Below are positions 17,443-24,857 of a stretch of 64,000 nt of DNA, piece after piece. A model generated the notes under the pieces. It searched no databases and had not been told where the DNA came from. It was given only the letters and a program-made list of their open reading frames with translations. Where the stretch lies: contig NZ_LWLE01000003.1 of assembly GCF_001905125.1 (NCBI RefSeq), forward strand, positions 232,975-296,974, in the 5' to 3' direction. The stretch comes from Streptomyces sp. TSRI0281 (GTDB taxonomy: Bacteria > Actinomycetota > Actinomycetes > Streptomycetales > Streptomycetaceae). The number at the start of each line of letters is the position of its first letter. Positions within the stretch are counted from its first letter, which is position 1. The translations under genes were made by a program, and so were the position numbers.

Positions 17443-18311
17443 CCGGAGGGGCTCCGGCGTACGCGGCGTACGCGATGGCGGTCTGCGTGGGGTCGGCGGC
17501 GTGGCTGGCCGCGGCACAGGACCCGGGGGTACGGCGGGCGCGGGTGCTGTTCGTGGACGAGGCGGTGGTGCCTCGGCGGCCGTGGGCGGGGCTCACCGCG
17601 GTGCGGGTGTTCGTCCTGGAGCGGCGGGAGTGGTGGTGCGTGCCGCCGGCGGTGCTGCTTGCCGTGCTGGGGGCTTCGGTGCTGCCGCTGGTGGCGGGGG
17701 CCGTGGCGGTTCCGTTGGCGCGGCGGTGGCTGAGGGGGCGGTCCCGGCGACGGGTGAGGGAGCGCGGGGCGGAGGCGGTGACCGCGCTGTGCGGTGCGGT
17801 GGTGGGGGAGTTGCGCGCCGGGCGGGAGCCGGGTCAGGCGTTGCAGGTCGCCGTGCGGGAAGCGGTGGCGCCGGGCGGGGCACTGGGTGGGGCGGAGGTC
17901 GCGTTGCTGGCGGCGGCGCGGTTCGGCGGGGATGTGCCGGATGCGTTGAGGAAGGCGGCGGACGGGCCGGGCCTGGGCGGGCTGGCCGGAATGGCGGCGT
18001 GCTGGCGGGTGGCGGTGGACGGCGGGGCCGGGCTCGCGGCCGGTCTGGACCGGCTTGAGGGGGCGTTGCGGGCCGAGCGGCTTCGGCGGGAGGAGCTGCG
18101 GGCCCAACTGGCGGGCGCCTGGTCGACGGTGGTGGTGCTGGCACTGCTGCCGGTGGCGGGTCTGGGGCTGGGTGCGGCGCTCGGGGCGGACCCGCTGGGG
18201 GTGCTGCTGCACAGTCCGGGCGGGCTGGCGTGCCTGGCGGTGGGCGGACTGCTGGAGGCGGCAGGGCTGTTGTGGGCGGCCCGGATCGTACGGGGAGGGG
18301 AGGCGGCGTGA
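17439..18311 (+). CDS. tadB: TadB-like membrane platform protein (T2SSF domain)
   Basis: A 290-residue inner-membrane protein starting at the ATG that overlaps the tadA stop. Hydrophobic segments occur at the N-terminus (AMAVCVGSAAWLAAA), around residues 65-90, and in a C-terminal pair (STVVVLALLPVAGLGLGAALG and LACLAVGGLLEAAGLLWAA). The T2SSF-type cytoplasmic region between has RRRVRERGAEAVTALCGAVVGELRAG. It would form the pilus assembly platform with the next gene product. The open frame extends far upstream antisense-like through tadA, but that part is a shadow. Confidence 0.9.
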   Translation: MTGGAPAYAAYAMAVCVGSAAWLAAAQDPGVRRARVLFVDEAVVPRRPWAGLTAVRVFVLERREWWCVPPAVLLAVLGASVLPLVAGAVAVPLARRWLRGRSRRRVRERGAEAVTALCGAVVGELRAGREPGQALQVAVREAVAPGGALGGAEVALLAAARFGGDVPDALRKAADGPGLGGLAGMAACWRVAVDGGAGLAAGLDRLEGALRAERLRREELRAQLAGAWSTVVVLALLPVAGLGLGAALGADPLGVLLHSPGGLACLAVGGLLEAAGLLWAARIVRGGEAA

Positions 18312-19126
18312 ACGTGGTGACCGGTGAAGTTCCCTGTGGCCTGGGCGCATGGGGGGCGATGGCGGGTGCAGTCGCGTATCTGGCCCTCGTGTGGGCCGGG
18401 TGGCGGCGGGAGCGGGCGGTGCGGGACCGGGGTGCGGCGTTGCTGGCCCTGAATGCCGGGGGGCGGGGGCATCGGTGGGGCCGGGTGGGGTGGACGGGCC
18501 TGACCGGCGACGGCAGCCGGCTGAGGCGGTGGGCGGCGCCGCTGGGAGCCTTCGCGGCCGGGTGGATTCTGGTCGGCGGGGTCCTGGGATGCGTGACGGG
18601 TTCGGCTGCCGCGTACGGGACTTGGCGTTGGCAACGGTCCCGGCCGGAAGCTCGGCCGGACGGCCCGGGCGAGGATGCTGCCTGGGCGGCACGACAACTC
18701 CCGCTCGCTGCCGATCTGTTGGCGGCCTGCATCGCGGCGGGGGCGGGGCCTCGGGATGCGGCGGAGGCGGTCGGGGAGTCGATGGGCGGCCCGGTCGGCG
18801 ACCGGTTGGCCCGCGCCGCAGCGGAGATCCGGCTTGGTGGTGAACCGTCCCTGGCGTGGGGCCGGTTCGGGGAGATAGCAGGAGCTGGACCGCTGGCCCG
18901 CTGTCTGTACCGGGCCGGGGCGACCGGGGCTCCGGCGGCGGAGGCGGTCGCCAGGCTGGCCGAGACGATACGTGCCGAGCGGGCCGGTGCGGCCGTGGCG
19001 CGCGCGCAGCGGGCGGGTGTGCTGATCACCGCGCCGGTCGGGCTCTGCTTCCTCCCCGCGTTCCTGGCGGTCGGGGTGGCGCCCGTGGTGATCGGTCTGG
19101 CGGCCGGGCTGTTGGGCGGCGGCTAG
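18308..19126 (+). CDS. TadC-like membrane platform protein (T2SSF domain)
   Basis: A 272-residue second platform protein, starting at GTG 18308, which overlaps the tadB stop. Membrane segments are AMAGAVAYLALVWAGW near the N-terminus, AAPLGAFAAGWILVGGVLG, and a C-terminal pair (AGVLITAPVGLCFLPAFLAV and VVIGLAAGLLGGG). The T2SSF-like region contains LPLAADLLAACIAAGAGPRDAAEAVG. Paired TadB/TadC proteins are usual in this pilus system. A 140-base gap follows before the pilin gene, long enough for a promoter. Confidence 0.88.
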   Translation: MNVVTGEVPCGLGAWGAMAGAVAYLALVWAGWRRERAVRDRGAALLALNAGGRGHRWGRVGWTGLTGDGSRLRRWAAPLGAFAAGWILVGGVLGCVTGSAAAYGTWRWQRSRPEARPDGPGEDAAWAARQLPLAADLLAACIAAGAGPRDAAEAVGESMGGPVGDRLARAAAEIRLGGEPSLAWGRFGEIAGAGPLARCLYRAGATGAPAAEAVARLAETIRAERAGAAVARAQRAGVLITAPVGLCFLPAFLAVGVAPVVIGLAAGLLGGG

Positions 19127-19268
19127 CACCTCTCCCAGGGCAACGATTCCTGGGCTGCTTCTCCGCGGGCAGGGTTTTTCGGCCGGGCCGGAGAGGCGTG
19201 AACTTCTCGAATTCTCGCGGGTGTTGCTTCGAGCGCCCGCTCCATATCGCTGTCAATCGGGGGTTGAA

Positions 19269-19535
19269 ATGAACAAGAACATCATGGAATGGGTATCCGG
19301 TGCGCTGTGCCGCGCGCGGTCGGTGAAGTGGCCTCCGGAGTGGCCGGTGAGGTGGTCGGCACGTTGTTCGGGCCGACTTGTCCGGTCCGATCGAGGGATG
19401 ACGACGTCCGAGTACGCGGTGGGGACCATCGCGGCCTGCGCCTTCGCGGCCGTGCTCTACAAGGTGGTCAACAGCGGGCCCGTGCTGTCGGCCATGCAGT
19501 CGTTGATCAAGGACGCGCTCGATGCGAAGTTCTGA
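19269..19535 (+). CDS. Flp-type pilin-like protein (DUF4244)
   Basis: An 88-residue protein with a basic leader and then G/MTTSEYAVGTIAACAFAAVLYKVV. This is a class of type IV prepilin site with Glu at position +5 after the predicted cleavage at Gly-Met, followed by the hydrophobic helix that packs in the pilus. It is probably the major pilin subunit. ATG 19269 was chosen over a longer frame from 19221 because GGGGG precedes it and the leader length is then normal. No prepilin peptidase gene is seen in the window, so processing must rely on one elsewhere. Confidence 0.85.
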   Translation: MNKNIMEWVSGALCRARSVKWPPEWPVRWSARCSGRLVRSDRGMTTSEYAVGTIAACAFAAVLYKVVNSGPVLSAMQSLIKDALDAKF

Positions 19536-19926
19536 GGCCGGACCGGAAGGCCAGTCGGTCGTGCGGAAGCGTGTGTGGTGTCCGGACAGGGGTGCGGTGA
19601 CGGCGGAGGCGGCCGTGGTCATTCCCGTGCTGGTGGCGTTCGCCATGGCTCTGGTCTGGGCGCTGGTGGCGGCGTCCGCACAGATCCGGTGTGTGGACGC
19701 CGCGCGGGCGGGGGCGCGGGCGGCTGCCCGCTCGGAGCCGGAGGCGGCGGTGGTGGCGGCTGCCCGCGCCGCGGCGCCGGAACGGGCCCGGGTCGGGGTG
19801 GAGCGAACGGGGGAGTGGTGGCGGGTCCGGGTGGAGGCACCGACCCCGGGTCCGGGCGCGCTGGCCCTCACGCTGAGCGCCGAAGCCGTGGCGCTGGCGG
19901 AGGACACGGTGGGGGCTGCGCGGTGA
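19522..19926 (+). CDS. TadE-like minor pilin
   Basis: A 134-residue protein with the TadE signature: RGAVTAEAAVVIPVLVAFAM starts a single N-terminal membrane helix, followed by a small periplasmic domain with one Cys (QIRCVDAARAGARAAAR). It overlaps the pilin gene by 14 bases and the next gene by 4. TadE-like proteins are minor or pseudopilins exported by the same machinery. Confidence 0.88.
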   Translation: MRSSEAGPEGQSVVRKRVWCPDRGAVTAEAAVVIPVLVAFAMALVWALVAASAQIRCVDAARAGARAAARSEPEAAVVAAARAAAPERARVGVERTGEWWRVRVEAPTPGPGALALTLSAEAVALAEDTVGAAR

Positions 19927-20750
19927 CGGGGGAGGCGGAGGCCGTGTCAGGGCCGGGCGCGAAGGGGGCCGTTGGCATGCCCGGCGAGTGGCGGGGCGGA
20001 GCAGCGGGGGCGGGGTTCCGGAGAACGGCCTGTAGAAGGGCCGGCGGACGGTGGGCCAAGAGGACGAGGGGGGCCGGGAGGACGAGGGGGGCCGGGAGGT
20101 GCGGGAGGACGAGGGGGGCGAGGTGCGGGGACCGGGGGGTGGCGACGGTGTGGGCGGCGATCACCACGGCCTCCCTGTGCACGGTGTTCGCGATCGTGCT
20201 GGCGCTGGGGCAGGCGGTGGCCGCACGGCACAGAGCCGGCGGGGCGGCGGACCTGGCGGCCCTCGCGGCGGCCGACCGCGCGCTTCTGGGGGCCGCGGCG
20301 GCGTGCGAAGCGGCGCGGCAGGTGGCCGGGGCGCAGGATGCCGTGGTGGTGCGGTGCGTGGTGCGGGGGGAGGTGGCCGATGTGACGGCGCGGGCGAGCT
20401 TCGGCCCGTACCGACCCGAGGTCAGGTCCCGGGCGGGACCTGCGGGTCCTACAGGCCTGGTGGACCCTTTGGGCTCCGCGGATCCGGTGGACCCTTTGGG
20501 CTCCGCGGATCCGGTGGACCCGTTGGGCCCCGCGGATCCGGTGGACCCTGCGGGTTCTGTGGGCGCTGCGGCCCTGGGTGGGTCCTTGCGGGCCCTGGGG
20601 GGCCTGTGTGGCTGTCTGCCGCTCCCCGGCCGTCTCCGAGGCCGCGAAGGTCGCCCACGGCCTCAGACGCGTTGTCACGGCGTCCTGCGGCCCCTCAGCA
20701 TGCTGGGCACCCTGGCGGGGCGACACGGGGTCCCGCCGCCCTGTCCAGGC
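19923..20750 (+). CDS. Rv3654c/TadG-like pseudopilin; 3' end undefined
   Basis: The frame begins with GTG overlapping the TadE stop. The recognisable core is RGVATVWAAITTASLCTVFAIVLALGQ, about residues 74-100, then a region with two Cys (AACEAARQ, VVRCVVRG) ending near SFGPYRPEV. This matches the Rv3654c-type TadE-like family at the end of actinobacterial tad operons. Upstream of the core are repeated TRGAG/RTRGA units, and downstream a 9-residue repeat (DPLGSADPV). The frame then has no stop: it stays open to a TAA at 23250-23252, antiparallel to the whole helicase gene. I set the end at the helicase stop only as a working boundary. Either the true stop was lost by repeat expansion or a frameshift, or the assembly has an error here. 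Confidence 0.55.
20057..20118. repeat. 18-base imperfect tandem repeat (AGGACGAGGGGGGCCGGG)
   Basis: About three units of a G-rich 18-base repeat encode the Arg/Gly-rich TRGAG stretch before the membrane helix of the TadG-like protein. Long G runs make slippage likely and the true start of the gene uncertain. Confidence 0.7.
20462..20548. repeat. 27-base tandem repeat with BamHI-type GGATCC sites
   Basis: Just over three copies of a 27-base unit (GGTGGACCCTTTGGGCTCCG plus CGGATCC) encode repeated DPLGSADPV in the TadG-like frame. The last copy has diverged. The repeat lies right after the family-conserved part, at the point where the normal stop would be expected. Confidence 0.75.
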
Positions 20751-20753
20751 CGC

Positions 20754-23267
20754 CTATTCCGCCGTCCTTGGCTGGTTGGGCTGCTCCGGCTCTTCCGCCG
20801 CGTTCGGTTCTGCCGGGTCGGGCGGTGCGGCCCTGAGGAGTTCGGTGAGCAGACGTACGGCGCCCCGCTTGTGGAGCGGCTCGTTGCCGTTGCCGCACTT
20901 GGGGGACTGGATGCAGGAAGGGCAGCCCGCCTCGCACTCGCAGGACGCGATGGCCTGGCGGGTCGCGGTCAGCCACGTACGGGCGGTGTGGAAGGCCCGC
21001 TCGGCGAATCCCGCGCCGCCCGGATGACCGTCGTACACGAAGACGGTCGGCAACAGCGTGTCCGGGTGGAGCGGGACCGAGACACCCCCGATGTCCCAGC
21101 GGTCGCAGGTGGCGAAGAGCGGGAGCATCCCGATGGACGCGTGTTCGGCGGCGTGCAGGGCGCCGCCGAGGATCTCCGGGTTGATCCGGGCGGCGTCGAG
21201 CTGGCCCTCGGTGACCGTCCACCAGACGGCGCGGGTGCGCAGGGTGCGGGGAGGCAGGTCGAGCTTGGTCTCGCCCAGGACTTCCCCGGTGATCAGTTTG
21301 CGGCGCAGGAAGGAGACGACCTGGTTGGTGACCTCCACGGAGCCGTAGCAGAGCCGTCCGTCGCCCCAGGGGATCTCGGTGTCGGTCTCCAGGACGGCGA
21401 TGGCGGTGGTGTCGCGGGCGGTCGTGGAGTAGGGCGGGACGGCCTCCTCGACGAGGGCGACGGAGTCCTCCAGATCCAGTTGCCGGACCAGATAGGTGCG
21501 GCCCTGGTGGAGGTGGACGGCGCCTTCGTGGACAGCGGTGTGAGCGGCCGATTCGTCGACGGTGCCCAGCAGGCGGCCGGTGCCCTCCTCGACGATCTGG
21601 ACGGGACGGCCGCCCTCACCCCGGATGTCGGTGAGGTCGGCGGCCCGCTCGCGGCGGGTCCAGTGCCAGCCCGATGCCCGCTTGCGCAGCAGCTTCGCGG
21701 CTTCCAGCTGCGGCAGCAGCTCGGGCACGGCGGGCCCGAAGAGCGCGATGTCGGGTTCGGTGAGCGGGAGCTCGGCCGCTGCGGCGCACAGGTGCGGGGC
21801 GAGGACGTACGGGTTGTCGGGGTCCAGGACGGTCGACTCCACGGGCTGCTGGAACAGCGCCTCGGGGTGGTGCACCAGGAAGGTGTCCAGCGGATCGTCC
21901 CTGGCGATGAGGATGGCCAGGGCGCCCTGCCCGGAGCGCCCCGCGCGGCCCGCCTGCTGCCAGAGGGAGGCCCGGGTGCCCGGATAGCCGGCGATGAGGA
22001 CGGCATCGAGGCCGGAGACGTCGATGCCGAGTTCGAGGGCGGTGGTGGCGGCCAGTCCGAGCAGTTCGCCGGAGTGCAGGGCGCGCTCCAGGGCGCGGCG
22101 CTCCTCGGGGAGGTAGCCGCCGCGGTAGGCGGCGACCCGTTTCGGCAGCGCGCGGTCCACCTCGGCCAGGCGCTCCTTGGCGATGACGGAGATGAGTTCC
22201 GCGCCACGCCGGGAGCGTACGAAGGCGACCGAGCGGACGCCCTGGACGGTCAGGTCGGTGAGGAGGTCCGCGGTCTCGGCCGTGGCGGTGCGGCGTACGG
22301 GGGCGCCCTTCTCGCCGTGCAGCTCGGTCAGCGGGGGCTCCCAGAGGGCGAAGACCATCTCGCCGCGCGGAGAGGCGTCGTCGGAGACCTCCTTGACCGG
22401 CAGGCCGGTGAGACGGCCGGCGGCGACCGAGGGCTCCGCCGCGGTGGCGGAGGCGAGGAGGAAGACCGGATGCGCGCCGTAGCGGGCACACAGGCGGCGA
22501 AGACGGCGCAGGACCTGGGCGACATGGGAGCCGAAGACGCCGCGGTAGGTGTGGCACTCGTCGATGACGACGAAGCGCAGGGCGCGCAGAAAGGAGGCCC
22601 AGCGGGGGTGGGACGGAAGGATTCCGCGGTGCAGCATGTCGGGGTTGGTCAGGACGTAGTTGGCGTACTGGCGCACCCACTCGCGTTCCTCGACGGGGGT
22701 GTCCCCGTCGTAGACCGCGGGCCTGATCGCGTTGCCGAGGGGCACCGTGAGTGCCTTCACCGAGCGGCGCTGGTCGGCGGCGAGGGCCTTGGTGGGGGCG
22801 AGGTACAGGGCGGTCGCCCCCCGGCCGTTGGGGGCCTCGGAGCCGTCGAGGAGGGTGCTGAGTACCGGGGCCAGGTAGGCGAGCGACTTGCCGGACGCCG
22901 TGCCGGTGGCGATCACGACGGATTCACCGTCCAGGGCGTGCTCGGCGGCGGCGGCCTGGTGCGCCCACGGATGGTCGATTCCGATTTTCTGAATCGCCGC
23001 GATCACTTCTGGCCGGATGCGTTCCGGCCAGATGGCATGGGTTCCCGTACGCGGGGGCAAGTGCTCCGTATGAGTGATGCGCGCGGCCCGGCCCGCCCCT
23101 GCGGCGAGCCGGTCGAGGATCATGGCGGGAGGGGGGCGGAAGTCCCCGCTCTCGGGTGGTCGACTGGGGCGGTGATTCTTGGCCATCGGCACCGAGTGTG
23201 TCACTGGCGTGACGGACAATGGTCCCAAGGCGTCGTGCATGGCTGCTGGTAAGTGATTGAATGCCAT
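20754..23267 (-). CDS. MrfA/Hrq1-like DEAD-box helicase with DUF1998 zinc site
   Basis: An 837-residue superfamily 2 helicase. It shows Walker A ATGTASGKSLAYLAP, the DECH variant of motif II (VVIDECHTYRG), motif III SATAAEP and motif VI QQAGRAGRSGQG. The C-terminal DUF1998 region has a four-Cys cluster (CECEAGCPSC then SPKC). This layout matches MrfA, a 3'-5' helicase in mitomycin-lesion repair, and fungal Hrq1. I choose ATG 23267; a shorter form from ATG 23186 is possible. With the longer start, codon 6 is TTA (23250-23252), the rare leucine codon read by the bldA tRNA. The gene is divergent from bldG 78 bases away. Neither candidate start has a good Shine-Dalgarno. Confidence 0.9.
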   Translation of the reverse strand: MAFNHLPAAMHDALGPLSVTPVTHSVPMAKNHRPSRPPESGDFRPPPAMILDRLAAGAGRAARITHTEHLPPRTGTHAIWPERIRPEVIAAIQKIGIDHPWAHQAAAAEHALDGESVVIATGTASGKSLAYLAPVLSTLLDGSEAPNGRGATALYLAPTKALAADQRRSVKALTVPLGNAIRPAVYDGDTPVEEREWVRQYANYVLTNPDMLHRGILPSHPRWASFLRALRFVVIDECHTYRGVFGSHVAQVLRRLRRLCARYGAHPVFLLASATAAEPSVAAGRLTGLPVKEVSDDASPRGEMVFALWEPPLTELHGEKGAPVRRTATAETADLLTDLTVQGVRSVAFVRSRRGAELISVIAKERLAEVDRALPKRVAAYRGGYLPEERRALERALHSGELLGLAATTALELGIDVSGLDAVLIAGYPGTRASLWQQAGRAGRSGQGALAILIARDDPLDTFLVHHPEALFQQPVESTVLDPDNPYVLAPHLCAAAAELPLTEPDIALFGPAVPELLPQLEAAKLLRKRASGWHWTRRERAADLTDIRGEGGRPVQIVEEGTGRLLGTVDESAAHTAVHEGAVHLHQGRTYLVRQLDLEDSVALVEEAVPPYSTTARDTTAIAVLETDTEIPWGDGRLCYGSVEVTNQVVSFLRRKLITGEVLGETKLDLPPRTLRTRAVWWTVTEGQLDAARINPEILGGALHAAEHASIGMLPLFATCDRWDIGGVSVPLHPDTLLPTVFVYDGHPGGAGFAERAFHTARTWLTATRQAIASCECEAGCPSCIQSPKCGNGNEPLHKRGAVRLLTELLRAAPPDPAEPNAAEEPEQPNQPRTAE

Positions 23268-23345
23268 CGCGGCTGGCGATCCGTCCCCTGGCTCCGTCGG
23301 GGAGACCGAGGGGCGACCGCTCGATAGCAAGGTGCTGGAGGATCC

Positions 23346-23699
23346 GTGGACCTGTCCCTGTCGACTCGCAATGTGTCCGGCCCTGGTGGCGACCGTACGG
23401 TCGTCGAGGTCGGTGGCGAGATTGATGTGTATACCGCGCCCAAGCTGCGCGAGCAGTTGGTCGAGTTGGTGAATGACGGCAGCTACCACCTGGTTGTCGA
23501 CATGGAAGGTGTCGACTTCCTCGACTCCACCGGCCTCGGCGTGCTCGTGGGTGGCTTGAAGCGTGTCCGAGCCCATGAGGGCTCGCTGCGCCTGGTCTGC
23601 AACCAGGAGCGCATTCTCAAGATCTTCCGGATCACAGGTCTGACCAAGGTGTTCCCGATTCACACCACGGTCGACGAGGCTGTCGCGGCCACCGACTGA
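23346..23699 (+). CDS. bldG: Anti-sigma factor antagonist BldG
   Basis: A 117-residue STAS-domain anti-anti-sigma factor. The phosphorylation loop [15 protein letters not shown] is intact; Ser61 corresponds to the phosphorylated Ser57 of the slightly shorter S. coelicolor protein. A 4-residue insertion (around NVSGPGG) explains the offset. BldG is needed for aerial hyphae and antibiotic production and works by partner switching with the anti-sigma factor encoded next. The GTG start has GGAGG 7 bases upstream. High identity to the known protein, from memory, and the gene order make the call firm. Confidence 0.97.
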   Translation: MDLSLSTRNVSGPGGDRTVVEVGGEIDVYTAPKLREQLVELVNDGSYHLVVDMEGVDFLDSTGLGVLVGGLKRVRAHEGSLRLVCNQERILKIFRITGLTKVFPIHTTVDEAVAATD

Positions 23700-23895
23700 C
23701 GTCGGCGCAGGTCGGCCAATCGGTCGGCAGGCAGGCAGTGACGGACCGGCAGCGGCAGCAGGCAGGCCGTGACGGGCAGGCGGTCGACCTTTGGTCGGCT
23801 GTCGGCTTTGTCGGCTTCCGGAGGAGGAGAGCAGGGGTACCGGGCGACACGCCCGGGCCCCTGAGACGCACGCCCGAACGTTCGAGGGGGATCAC

Positions 23896-24366
23896 ATGGC
23901 CACCGTTGAACTCCGCTTCAGCGCTCAGCCTGAACATGTCAGGACGGCCCGCCTTGTGGCAGCCGCCGTGGCGCGGAGGGCCGGCGTGGACGAGGCGGTG
24001 CTCGACGAGGTCAGACTCGCCGTCGGCGAGGCGTGCAGCCGCGCCGTCGGGCTGCATCGCAGCCATGGCATCACCTCTCCGGTCAGCGTCGTGCTGACCG
24101 ATGAGGACAAGACGTTCTCGATCGAGGTCGGTGACGAGGTTCCCGGCCCCGGGAGCGTCCCCGCCACCGGCGCACCGGGAGCGGCCGGCGCCACGCCCGA
24201 GGTGGGCCTCGATGAACCCGATCCCGATCCCGACGGTGACGGTGAGGACGAAATGGGCCTCGCGGTCATCAGTGGGCTGGTGGACGACGTAGAAGTCCGG
24301 TCGGGCGCCAACGGCGGAGTGATCCGCATGAGCTGGCCCATGGCGCACGCGACGCTGCTTTCCTGA
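23896..24366 (+). CDS. BldG-partner anti-sigma factor (HATPase/RsbW-like)
   Basis: A 156-residue protein with an RsbW-type ATPase fold: the N-box region DEVRLAVGEACSRAV and a closing GLAVISGLVDDVEV segment that resembles the G-rich ATP lid. An acidic insert (DEPDPDPDGDGEDE) separates them. It lies 200 bases downstream of bldG in the same direction, as in other Streptomyces where the pair are co-transcribed. ATG 23896 follows a strong GAGGGGG site. It would bind BldG and a sigma factor; the target sigma factor is not in this window. Confidence 0.88.
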   Translation: MATVELRFSAQPEHVRTARLVAAAVARRAGVDEAVLDEVRLAVGEACSRAVGLHRSHGITSPVSVVLTDEDKTFSIEVGDEVPGPGSVPATGAPGAAGATPEVGLDEPDPDPDGDGEDEMGLAVISGLVDDVEVRSGANGGVIRMSWPMAHATLLS

Positions 24367-24495
24367 CACGTGCGGGTGCCTGGGGCCGCGTGGCAGCCTT
24401 GACCCGTGCCCTTGGTGCCCCCGGCCGCCCGGTTACATCCCGCGCCGCCTGGTGGCCCCGTGGTGGCTGGTGGTGCTGCGCCTCCCCCCGGTGAT

Positions 24496-24540
24496 CCGGT
24501 GCACCCGGTGCACCCGGTGCACCCGGTGCACCCGGTGCAC
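24496..24540. repeat. Five perfect copies of a 9-base repeat (CCGGTGCAC)
   Basis: Five head-to-tail copies of CCGGTGCAC are followed by a diverged sixth (CCGGTGAAT). Each unit contains the palindrome GTGCAC. It lies in the gap between the anti-sigma gene and hppA. Translated, it gives HPV repeats on one strand and GAP repeats on the other, but no supported gene spans it. Confidence 0.85.
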
Positions 24541-24640
24541 CCGGTGAATCCTGTGCGCCCGGCGATCCTTTGTCGCCCCGTGAGCCCGCGCCGCTCGGTG
24601 GTCCCGGTCGCCCGGCGATCCGTCCGTTGTTTCGATTTTC

Positions 24641-24676
24641 AGGGCCTTGCTGAGCAGGGCCCTTTTCCTTTTTTGC
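24641..24676 (+). terminator. Rho-independent terminator after the bldG operon
   Basis: AGGGCC (24641-24646) pairs with GGCCCT (24658-24663), with an additional inner TGC/GCA pairing. It is followed by a long T-rich tract (TTTTCCTTTTTT). This is one of the few textbook terminators in the window and ends the bldG/anti-sigma transcript. Confidence 0.85.
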
Positions 24677-24813
24677 TTGATCAATGATCTCCGGGGCAAA
24701 TGCGCCTGCCCCATTACTGCATTCGGGCCGATTCGGTGGCCTGATCTTTTGGCGTTGGGGGGAGAGTTTCCTATTCCGTTCCCTGCCCACTGTTTTGATC
24801 AGGTTCCGCTCCC

Positions 24814-24819
24814 TACAAT
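24814..24819 (+). promoter_or_regulatory. Candidate -10 element for hppA
   Basis: TACAAT lies in an AT-richer stretch about 40 bases before the hppA start. The upstream sequence contains TTGATC, but at too short a spacing (13 bases) for a standard -35, so only the -10 is supported. Confidence 0.4.
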
Positions 24820-24857
24820 CCGTCCACGTCTTGAGCGCTGAGCGTCAAGGAGGACGT

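Noticed and set aside
24496..24540. CRISPR-like array
   Set aside because: Units are directly adjacent with no spacers, and there are no cas genes.
24406..24687. Possible 93-residue protein with HPV repeats, or GAP-repeat collagen-like protein on the other strand
   Set aside because: Both arise only from the 9-base repeat; no start signals, and the plus frame runs into the terminator.
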